From NCBI GenBank assembly GCA_026936335.1, contig JAPMXV010000065.1, positions 1 to 27,834 on the forward strand: a stretch of DNA of 27,834 nt. Direction: 5' to 3'. The notes beneath the pieces are model-generated. The model was not told where the DNA came from. It saw only the letters and a program-made list of their open reading frames with translations, and did no database searches. The position numbers were made by a program, and so were the translations under genes. Source of the DNA: Mantamonas sphyraenae (lineage: Eukaryota > CRuMs > Mantamonadidae). Each line of letters begins with the position of its first letter. Position 1 is the stretch's first letter. This document shows positions 9,675-18,607 of the stretch, in pieces.

Positions 9675-11033
9675 ATGGGACGAAGACAACGAAAGAACCA
9701 AAAGGCATCCTCGGTGGACCCTCGCACAGTGCCCATTGATTTCCTGCGTCACTGCCGCGACGCAGAAAAGGACGACGTGAGGCCATTCTTCCCCGTCATG
9801 CTGCCCCAACCCCAGCGAGAAAGCGAAACACGCGGAGGCAGCGTGCGCTGGAAGTGGGATCGTGTGCCCGAGGCCACAGAGGAGCAGTTGCTGGCACTCG
9901 TCAGCCACGCCAGCAATGCCGTCAAGAAGATGGAGCCCGTGTTTATGCGTGAACGCCAGGATGACATGCGTCTCCTGGCCAACGGAGTGTTGAAGAGTGC
10001 ACGTCTTGCCCAGGCGCTGGAGGAGGGTACAGTGGCGTCGGTGAGCGGGTCGGTGAAGATCGACGGTAGCAACAGCAGTGTGCAGCTCATCGACAGCCGT
10101 TTGGTCGACGAGGGTGCTGAACCCGAGGACGATGCGTTGGCCGACGCCGTCGACGCCCCGGGCTTGTCTGTGTACAACGAAGACGCAGACAAGACGGATC
10201 GCGTTTTTCTGATGGCTCGACACGAGGTACACGTCCGGTCCGACCGAAAGGACAAGGCACGCGCCATCAAGAACGCACAAGAGGTGAACGAGACGCCGCA
10301 GGAGATGTTGGAGAGGTCTGACTTCAACAACCCTCCCGTAGATGACAACGGGCGCACATACCTGCACGGGCAGCGAGTGTACCAGGTGCAAGGGGACATG
10401 GAACAGGCGCATTGGTACTTCAACCGTCCCATGGTCTATGAGGACAAGCCCAACAAGCACGCCATCCAGTTTGATGGCGATGGCAATCCGAGTCGCATCC
10501 TGCTGCTGCTGCCGCTGTCACGCACCCAGGCAGACGAACTGATGGAAGCGTCCATGACATCGTCAACCACCGAAGAAAGCAGCAGCAGCAACAGCAGCAG
10601 CAACAGCAATGGCAATGACAATGGCAATGCGGACAACGAGGACGACAAGCCTGGATGGATGATGGTGGAGAACCAGGAGAGCAAGGCAAACGACCAGGTG
10701 CTAGTTTTGCACTCCGTCGATCTGGTCCAATTGGCAAAGCACATGCAAGCAGCAGGTGTCGATCGTCTCTCCATCGAGTTGGTGTCCACACGGGGCTCGC
10801 AGAGCAAGCAGGGTCAGTGGTACTATGGAGACTGGGAGGCTGCCCACGACTACTTTGTGCCCCACGGCGCCCTGGACCTGCCCGAGCCGCTTCCAGAGAC
10901 ACCCAGCGAGGCCCTGGATCTGGACTTTCTCAAACAATACCTTGCACGCTGGAACATCGAAGGCATCGTGTTCAAGGTCACCTACGATGACAACAGCGTG
11001 GAGTATTGCAAGATCACACAGCACATGGTCTGA
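9675..11033 (+). CDS. Probable RNA ligase of the RLIG1 (C12orf29) family
   Basis: Intronless, 452 residues; the start is the first Met after the CA repeat (MGRRQRKNQK). The nucleotidyltransferase signature KIDG at residues 128-131 fits motif I (K-x-D-G) with Lys128 as the adenylation site. Near the C-terminus, VPHGALDLPEPL (395-406) and NIEGIVF (427-433, motif IV) are followed by a lysine in EYCKITQHM (Lys446, motif V). The NPPVDDNGRTYLHG segment (219-232) parallels the NPVPDENGHIPG region of human RLIG1, a 5'-3' RNA ligase. A low-complexity S/N/D-rich insert fills about 293-327, and the protein ends just after motif V, without the C-terminal extension of the human enzyme. Family assignment is by motif order from memory. 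Confidence 0.68.
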   Translation: MGRRQRKNQKASSVDPRTVPIDFLRHCRDAEKDDVRPFFPVMLPQPQRESETRGGSVRWKWDRVPEATEEQLLALVSHASNAVKKMEPVFMRERQDDMRLLANGVLKSARLAQALEEGTVASVSGSVKIDGSNSSVQLIDSRLVDEGAEPEDDALADAVDAPGLSVYNEDADKTDRVFLMARHEVHVRSDRKDKARAIKNAQEVNETPQEMLERSDFNNPPVDDNGRTYLHGQRVYQVQGDMEQAHWYFNRPMVYEDKPNKHAIQFDGDGNPSRILLLLPLSRTQADELMEASMTSSTTEESSSSNSSSNSNGNDNGNADNEDDKPGWMMVENQESKANDQVLVLHSVDLVQLAKHMQAAGVDRLSIELVSTRGSQSKQGQWYYGDWEAAHDYFVPHGALDLPEPLPETPSEALDLDFLKQYLARWNIEGIVFKVTYDDNSVEYCKITQHMV

Positions 11034-11159
11034 GGAGGTTCGTCACAATACAGCCACAAGGTAAACGTGCAACCGCATCGTCTTTGGTCGGGGTGCCAGT
11101 GGGGTGAGCAGGGAAGGGTGTTTGCGCAGACGAAGCCAAAACAACACCCCACGCCGCCG

Positions 11160-12572
11160 ATGGTTCACCCGTTCCGCACCCTGAACGACACCCACGAGCA
11201 GTCGATCGTTGGCACGCCGCCACGTGTCAACGACACAACCATCCAATTCAACGAGAGCACAATGGAATTGGACAACACCAGCGCCACGCCGATCGCGCGC
11301 ACGCCTCTGAAGATGTCGAATCTCAAGAACCAGACCAACATCTTGGTGTCGCCCACGCCAGGGGCCAAGAAGAAGTATGGCACCACTGCAAAGGTGGTGC
11401 TCAGCCCCATCAAAGAGCCCTTCATGGTGGAGAGCACGCCGTCGCCAAACGCCCTGGCTGGCCACCGCAAGACGGTCAAGGCCGCCGTCACGGACAAGCT
11501 GCAGGACATGGACAAGGAGAACGGCGCCGAGAACAAGGCCACTCCCGTGCAGAACAAGAGCAGCGTCAGCAAGCAGCTCAACGTGAACGATAGCACAACA
11601 CACACCGTGTTTGTCACGCCTGCCAAGGTGAGTGCGATGCCCGGTCGCCGTACGTCAGGACCCCGCAAAGAGAGAGCCGTTTCGGAATGGCGCGCTCGCG
11701 TGGAAAAATCCGTGTGTGCCGCACTCTCACTGCTGACACTCTAAAAAAACACCAAAACACAGACGCAGGATTCGGTGGAGGCAGATGGAACACCCAACTC
11801 ACACAACGAAAGTGTGCTGCGTGTGGAGAATATGATGCTGGAGTCGACGGTGGCGTTGCAGAAGCAGCACATTGCCGAGCTGACCCAGGTGGTGCACAAC
11901 CAACGCATGCACGCAAGCCCCGAGGAGGCAGAGCAGGCCATGAAGTCGCTGAACGACTCCAGCAGGTCTCAGGACGCTCTGAACCGCTCGTACGAATTGC
12001 TGGACTCGTTTGCCATGGCCACAGGCGGAGCCAACAGCGCCGATCTGGATCTGGAGTACGACGAGCACAACCCGGCTGACCACGATGACGATCTCAAGAC
12101 ACCTGCGTATGCACCAACCAAGGTGCAGTCGCTCATTCGCAAGGCCACGTCGTCAGCGTCCTCCATGGGCTCGCATGCGTCGCGTACGAGCCAGAGCAGC
12201 AGCGGAAGCGAAGGAGGAGGAGCACAACATTTGCTGCGTACGGTGTCACGCACAGCCGCCACCAAAAGTGTGGTTGGAGGCATGCGTTCCCAGGGCAAGG
12301 GAAAGGGCAAGGGTCCTCTCTCGGCTTCCACACCCTCGCGTCCCCTGGATGGCGTCGACGAGGACAGTCTCACCACCGATCTCGACGAGTCGCTGGTGGA
12401 ACCCATGATGACACTCGTGGGGGTGCCCCGCATGGGCGAAGTGCGTGGCATTCTGCGACGTATCGATCCTGTTCAGATGGTCCTCTTTGTGTTTATTATC
12501 ATCTCGTTGGCCCTGGTGCTGCTTGTGCACCAGGCCAACCGCCATCGGCCGCGGTTCCGTCCGCCGGCGTGA
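11160..12572 (+). CDS. Tail-anchored membrane protein with KEN box and S/T-P sites
   Basis: Exon 1 is 11160-11627 and exon 2 starts at 11763 or 11769 (two in-phase AG acceptors, ACACAG and CGCAG, six bases apart), giving about 423-425 residues. The N-terminal half carries about ten S/T-P dipeptides (ATPIARTPLK, LVSPTPGAKKK, VLSPIK) and a KEN motif at 119-121 (DMDKENGAENK). The sequence RTPLKMSN also fits a D-box-like RxxLxxxN. Exon 2 starts with a helical stretch (MLESTVALQKQHIAELTQVV), is then low-complexity, and ends in one hydrophobic segment (VQMVLFVFIIISLALVLLVH) plus a 15-residue basic tail. This is the layout of a tail-anchored ER or nuclear-envelope protein. CDK phosphorylation and APC/C turnover are inferred from motifs. 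Family not recognised. Confidence 0.75.
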
Positions 12573-12646
12573 AAAGGCAGGCACAATGAAGTGTGTCTCT
12601 TTTTCTCGCTTTTCCTTGTTGGATGCACACCACGCACAAGCCATGC

Positions 12647-13121
12647 TTAGAAGCGCTTGCGCAGGTCGGTCACCGACGAGTAGGAGAGGAACACAGACGG
12701 CAGGGTTGCGCTCAGCACATAGTTGTACTCGGGCGACAGGCCCGAAAACACCATAAAGGCAAGCAGCACCAGAGCCAGCAGATACACTGCGTTGTTGTAC
12801 AGAATGCTAAAGGCGGAGGCCTCCGCTGCCGTCACTGAGGCCTGGCCGTCCTGCACCGCCTTCTTCTCGGCCTTTGTCAGTTTCTTGCCGCCGTTGATTT
12901 GGCCACTGCGCGAGTTCTGCAGCCTGCGTATGGCCACACGTCCGTTTCTCTGCGTCAGCCGTATGTCCATGTGTCCTCTACACACAGCGTCTCTCCTTCT
13001 CCTGCCACCCTGCTTCGGCTACACCCGTCCCTCCTCGTCCCAGACCCTCCAGAGGACATGCACGGCCCTCTCGCTCGTCCACGTCACTTTGTCCCTCGGC
13101 CCTTCCCCACGCACACACTCT

Positions 13122-13154
<33 letters not shown>

Positions 13155-13389
13155 CTCCCATCTGCTGTCACTCCCTCCTATCCATTCATCTCTCCCACAC
13201 CTACCTCAGCTCGATGGCGTAGGCCACGTTGCGGTACGCAAACGTGAGCACAATCGCGCTCACCAGCGTCACGCTGCCGAACAGCTCTGGCTGCGCCGCA
13301 ATGTTCAGCCCAAAGATGCTCGTGTACAGGTACAGAGGCACCGCAGTGGCAAACAAAGCGGACATAAAGTACGCAAGCGAATCCAACAT
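12647..13389 (-). CDS. SSR3: Translocon-associated protein subunit gamma (SSR3/TRAP-gamma)
   Basis: Two exons, 13389-13205 and 12947-12647, give 161 residues; the intron of 257 nt (AG|GTAGGT...GCAGAG) is phase 2. Exon 1 has two membrane segments ending FAYRNVAYAIELR, parallel to FAYKNVKFVLKHK in the animal protein. Exon 2 has a charged cytosolic loop (KKLTKAEKKAVQDG), then ASAFSILYNNAVYLL and the last two membrane segments (ALVLLAFMVF; SPEYNYVLSATLPSVFLSY). TRAP-gamma is the four-span subunit that binds the ribosome at the Sec61 translocon. The N-terminus is about 20 residues shorter than in animals. The start lies 62 bp after the stop of the upstream minus-strand gene. Confidence 0.9.
13131..13155. 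repeat. CA/GT repeat inside the SSR3 intron
   Basis: CA dinucleotide run of about 12 units on the plus strand, GT on the sense strand of SSR3. It lies in the middle of the 257-nt intron and makes up part of its length. Confidence 0.9.
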
Positions 13390-13451
13390 GGCAGAAAACG
13401 GCTGTGTTTTTTCGTTTGCGTTGGCTTGCCATTCGCATCTCCAATCCACGC

Positions 13452-16400
13452 TCACATGGCCAGCAACTCATCCAAAAAGTCGTCCATGTCTTCGCTGTTC
13501 AGCGACTCCAAATCGTCGCCGTCGTCATTGTCTGTGCCTGCCTGCGTCCCCGTCTTGAGCGCTGGTGTGCTTCCCTGCTGCGCTCCCACCCCGCGCCCTC
13601 CCAAAGGCGACCCGGCTGCTGCACCCACGCGTCCATTGTTGCCATTGCTACCCAAGGCCACCCCTGCAGCCGCTCCTCCTGCAGCTCCTTTCGTCGCCCA
13701 CGACTGCGGCCTTCCAAATCCGCTCCCCATTGCCGCTCCGCCTCCGTGTTGGGTCGCAAACCCGTTGCTGCTCCCGTTTGCCTGGCCCTGTGTTTCCTTG
13801 TCTTTGCCTTTGCCCTTGGCATCTGCTTGCTTGCCCTCTTTCTGTTGCTGCTTCGTCTGCTGCTCGTCCTCGTCCTCGTCCTCTTCCTCGTCCGACTCCC
13901 ATGCGTCCATCACACTCTCCAGACCAAAGTCAATCTCCCGTCGTGTCGGCTTCTGTGCCTCTGCCTCTGCTTGTGCTTTCTTCCTCCTCTCCTCCTCCTC
14001 CTGCTGTTGCTGTTGCTCCTTCTGCTTCTGTTTCTCCCTCTGCTCGGCGTTCGCTTCGGCTGCGCGTGTGCTGCTGCTGCTTCTTGCGTTTCGCTTTTCC
14101 ACGCTTTCCACCGTCTCCACCACTCGCCCAGCCTCCTCCTCAGCCTCCTCCTCCTCTTCCTCCTCCTCGCTTTCACTCTCGCTTTCCACTGCCATGTGCG
14201 ACAGCATCTCCTGCAGGCCCTCCACCAACGGCACCAGTTTGTCGCCGTTCAACCCGTGTGCAGACACAAAGTTCTCCGCCACAATCTCGGCGTCGTCGCC
14301 ACGGTACATCTTGAGCCGCCCGCTACGCCCGCCGCCAATCTTGACGTCCATGTAAAACAGCAGCTGCTTCTTGCTGCGTGCCTCCGCCACCGACGCCGGC
14401 GTGTCCACCTCTGCAGACGACGGTGTTCCTCTGGGTGTTTGCGTCTGCTTCCTGTTCTTGCCTTGCACACGGTCGCCCATGTTCAGATGCTTCGAGTGGC
14501 TGCTGATTGAAAAGTCCATGCGTGGTCCTTCGTCCACCTCGTACTCCTTTGCCATCGACGCCATACGCTTCTTCTGCGCCTTCTTCACCCTGCGCACACT
14601 CTTGTCGAACCCTTTCACCTCCACAGGCTTGTTCTTCTTTCCCTTCTTCCCGCTGCTCTTGGGTCGCCGCCTGCTCACCAGCTGCGGTTTGAACGTGCTC
14701 TCTCGCTCGTCTTCCCGCTCCCGCTCGCTCTTATACTTGTCCGTGCGCTCCAGCTTCTTCCGCGGTGTACCCAGCCTTGTGATCACATCCTCCTTCATCT
14801 TCACCTCTCGTGTCACCTTGCTCTTCTGCAGCTTCGGCTGGAACGTCAGTTCCGCGTCCATGTCCGCTCGGATGCGATCCGCTTTCTCCTTGAACTTGTC
14901 GTCCATCAGCCGCTGCCTCTCCACCAGAGTCTGTGCAATGTCCATGCCACTCTGCGTAAACTTGTCCTGACGCATGATTGCGAGCGACGACTCGTTCAGG
15001 TGTGGGTGGAACGTGTGCTCCTCCGTCAGCGGCTCCCGTATGTCCTCCCTCTTCTTCGGCTTCGTCAGCGGTTGGAACCGGTTTGTTTTCCACTCTTCGT
15101 AAAACGCACGTGCGTACTCGCGCATGCGCAGCCTGTGTGCTGCCCGCTCGCTTGACTCTGGGTCCAACATCGCTTCCACAACCTCCTCGTCCTCCTCGTC
15201 CTCCTCCCCGTCTTCGTTTGCCGTCTCTTGCTCCACCACCATGTTCAACAGTGCCACCACCCGCTGCACAGCAACCCGTTCCACGTCGTCGTCGTCGTCG
15301 TCGTCCTTGGCTTTCTGCTTCCTCTTGCCCTTGCCCTCTCCTTCGCCCCTATCATCTCTTTCTTCCTCCTCCACGTCTTCGTCTGCACCATTGCGTTCCT
15401 CTCGCAGCTCCGCCTGCCGAAGATCGTGCCACAAGCCGTCCAGAAGCGCCGTTTGCCGCTGCACCATTGCACTTTCCTTGGGTTGTTTCTCGAAATTCTC
15501 GTCCCAACGCACTCGCATGGTGCTGGTCGACACTACGCCCAGCTGTGCAAACACCTTTTCCATGGTCTGCTGCTCCATACGTCCGTCCAGGTCGCAATCC
15601 ATGGCCATGATTGTTTTCAGGATCATCTTTTCCTTTCGCTGCACCGCCAGCTTGGCCGACAGCGCGTTGAACTTTTGCTTGTTGGCCAACTCCTTGAGAC
15701 GTTCCTCTTCCGCAAGCAGCATGGCTTGCTTGCGTTCCTGCTGCGCCACTGCCTCGTCGTACAGTCTGCGCGTGGGTGTGCCGGGTGTCTTGCCACCACT
15801 TCCCGACAGCGATGCCATCGTCCCTGTCTTGCTGCTCTTGTCCACCAGTGCACGACGTTCCTCATCCTTGGCCTCCCTCTCCTTGCGTGCTGCCGTACGC
15901 GAGCTGCCACCCTTGTACAGCCGGTCAAACACGGGTTCGTTGGGCTTGAGCGACGCACTATACGAATGGATGGTGGGCTTTCCGGGCTCCCGTTCACGTC
16001 GCTCCTGCTCCAGCTTGGCCAGCCTGGCCTGGCGTCGCAGTGCGCTTGCGTTCTGCGACTGCTGCATCTGCGTCAAAAAGTCCCCCGAACGCTCCGTGCT
16101 GAAGCGGTACGAGTTGATTTTGGGCGAAAAGGTGAGTTCGTGCTCGTCCTTCTTTTCCCGTTCCTGCACCCAATGTTGCAGCCTGGCCTGGCGCTTCTCT
16201 GCCGCACGCACGGCTCGCTCGTACATGGTCTGCTCGTCCAGGTGCGGAAACGACTCCTTGGACAGGCTGATGTCCGGCTTGAATGAGTAGCTGCTCTCCA
16301 GCTGTTCCTTCATGGCCTGACTGCGTCTCAGTCTCTCCTCCTTCGCCTCTGCGCTGGCCTGGCCCTGAAGGTACAGCCATTCGCCATAGTTGGCAGGTCG

Positions 16401-17071
16401 CTCGGCCCCCTCGTCCTCGTCCGTCGAGTACATCTCCGACGACTCGTCATCCTCCACCATCTCCAACAGTCGGTCCAATCGGTCTTCCGAGGTTTCGCTG
16501 TGGAAGGACGACGACGACGCCTGGGAGAGCACGGAACGGCGTCGTCCCGCACGCGCCTCAACGGTGCCCTCTGGCTCGGCCTCCACGCCGCTATCCTGGC
16601 CGCCTGCTTGCTGGCTGTCCTCATCCCAGCTGCCCGACTTGTCCATGCTGCCCTTGCGTCCGTAATCCCTCGACCCACGCTCGTCAGCCTCACTGTGGGC
16701 GGCTCCGTCGCGAAAAGGTCCACCGAGGAGCGTTTGGGACGCGTGCCGCTGCGCATCAGCTCGTCGTCCTCGTCCAGTGCCGTCTGCATGGTCGTGCGGA
16801 ACTCTTGGTACTTGCCACTGGCCAGCATCTTTTGCATGCGCAGCGTCAGTCTGTCCACGGCGCTTGCATTCCCGCCGTCTGCGCCCTCGGGTTTCTCATC
16901 CGTTTCGTCGTCTGCTTCGCCGACGCTTTGCTGCTGCTGCTGCTGCTCCTCCTGCTGCTGCTCCTCCTCGGCCAGGCGATCCGAACCCAGGTAGGCCTCT
17001 GTTTCCTCGTCCCCGTCACTGTCGTCCATGTGCGGTGGCGGTGGTGGCGACGGTGATCTGCTGTTGCTCAT
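13452..17071 (-). CDS. Large acidic coiled-coil protein with TFxPxL-type repeats (one frame break or short intron)
   Basis: The main frame runs 16646-13452 (1,064 codons). An open frame from 17071 (MSNSRSPSPPPPPHMDD) to about 16694 feeds into it with a one-base offset. Adding one base near 16664-16679 gives about 1,206 residues; a short intron from the GTGAGG at 16693 to the CCAG ending at 16611 (83 nt) also keeps frame. At least five spaced motifs of the form TFxPxL/I (SFKPDI, TFSPKI, TFHPHL, TFQPKL, TFKPQL) sit in basic helical regions. There is one degenerate EF-hand-like loop (DCDLDGRMEQQT) and a compact module VKIGGGRSGRLKMYRGDDAE followed by acidic, Q-rich and G/A-rich tails. Similar motif arrays occur in flagellar or basal-body proteins of protists (inference). 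Family not named. Confidence 0.75.
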
Positions 17072-17129
17072 CGCAGATGATGATGCAACGGTTTCGCTTT
17101 GCCGGGCTGCGCGCCTCCCAACGCACGCA
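17072..17129. promoter_or_regulatory. 58-bp bidirectional promoter
   Basis: Only 58 bp separate the divergent start codons of the large TFxPxL protein (17071, minus) and the macrodomain protein (17130, plus). Any 5' UTRs and core promoters must be extremely short, or must overlap the coding regions. No TATA or CCAAT box is seen. Confidence 0.55.
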
Positions 17130-18465
17130 ATGTCCCATTTGCTGGCCACCAACTTTTCTGGCAGTGGCAACTCGCTGCTGGGCCAGGATGCGTTTGCCAT
17201 GGACGAACCCAGTCTGCCCACAGTGCACAAGGGCGCCGATCCGCTCCTGGCTGCGATCCGCTTCGAGTTTGTCGTCCACAGCGCACGCATGAAGGAACAG
17301 ATGAATGCCGCGGGCTTTGGCGACGTGGACAACGTCAGCGTGCGTGTGGGCACCATGTTTGACGGACCCGACGCAGACTGTGCCGTGCTGCTCAGCGGCA
17401 ACAGCTTTGGCTACCTGAACGGCGGCCAAGACCTGACCCTGGTCCAGCAGTTTGGCTGGGAGCTTCAGACAGCCCTTCAGAAACGCATCTGTGACGACTA
17501 CGACGGCGAACTCATTGTGGGCGAGTGCTGCCTGCTCGAGGTATGTGTGTGTGTGTGTGTGTGTGTGTGTCAGGGGGGTTTGAAGGAGGGGAGGAGCGCG
17601 CATGATTTCGTCGATTGGTGTTTTCGGAGGCCGGGAGCTCACGCGCGCCGTGGATGCACACACACGCACACAGACGGGCAATGAACACTCGGAAAGCATT
17701 CCGTATGTGATTGTGGCACCGATCATGCGCATCCCAAGCAACATTGAGCAGACAACCAATGTGCAGAGTGCACTGCGTGCTGTGCTGCGTCTTTTGCGCA
17801 GCCACAACGCCATGACGGGAGGGCAGCAGGTGAAAAAGGTGTCGTTGAACCCATCGGCACTGACCATTGTGTATGACGACGACCACGGGCTGACCACGGA
17901 TGAGGATGACGACGACGAGGCAGACATGCTCGGCTATGTCCGGTCGCGGTACAGCGAAGACGGGGCAGAGGATGAGGAGGAGGATGAGGTGGTGGAGGAG
18001 CAGGCAAAGGACAATGGTGCCGCCAACAGCAACAACACACAAGAAGGCCGTAGCACGGTCAGCACGGGCCCAGGGTCGACGGAGAAGGAACAGCGCGTGC
18101 TGAGCACAGACTCGACAGACGCCGAAGACACAAACGGCGAGGATGACGAGGAAGAGGATGGAGAGACAGATGAGCAGGCGATTGGGCGCATGTATGTTCG
18201 GTACACACAGCGTGGGCAACGGTACGGGTTGCTGCTTCCTGGCGGTGGCTCTGTGGGCCAGATGATCCGTCGTGTGGTCATCCGTGTGCCCCAGGAGGGT
18301 GGTTTGCCACCACGAAAGGTGTGCAAGCAGCTGTGGTCTGCCTTTTCCAGGGTGGCTTTGGGCGACACCTTTCCCTTTGAGTCGCTCGTCGAGGTCGTCG
18401 ACGACCATCGCAAGCTGGTCAAACGCAAGGTTGCGTCCGAGTCTGCATCCAAGGCTTCCACGTGA
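17130..18465 (+). CDS. Macrodomain-like protein with acidic insert
   Basis: Exons 17130-17540 and 17674-18465 give 400 residues; the 133-nt intron (GTATGT...ACAG) is phase 0. Residues about 69-175 look like a macrodomain: SVRVGTMFDGP, CAVLLSGNSFGYLNGGQDLT (84-103, the ADP-ribose-loop type N-S-F-G-x-x-x-G-G-x-D), VGECCLLE, then after the junction TGNEHSESIPYVIVAPIMRI. These are the order and spacing of proteins annotated as macro-like. A 130-residue acidic, low-complexity stretch follows, then a distinct C-terminal region (MYVRYTQRGQRYGLLLPGGG, GQMIRRVVIRVPQEGG). Macrodomains bind or hydrolyse ADP-ribose derivatives; activity here is untested. The donor site is embedded in a GT repeat. Confidence 0.75.
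17545..17570 (+). repeat. (GT)13 repeat fused to a 5' splice site
   Basis: The intron of the macrodomain gene starts GTAT and continues directly into (GT)13. Every unit supplies another potential GT donor, and the repeat is about one fifth of the intron. Confidence 0.9.
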
Positions 18466-18607
18466 CACAACGTCGGTGCGGGACACTGGCAAGGGGAGTG
18501 AGTGGGAACGCGTTGCCGGCCCGGCCCAACCAAATCCACACGCTTTGAATCCCCCATCCATTCCATCTTCTTGAGGGACTTGTGACCCGTTTTGTGTGCA
18601 ATACAGG

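Noticed and set aside
16611-16693. Definite 83-nt intron in the TFxPxL gene
   Set aside because: Donor and acceptor keep phase, but there is no pyrimidine tract, and four other breaks in the window share the same one-base offset. A missing base is at least as likely, so the intron is only offered as an alternative.
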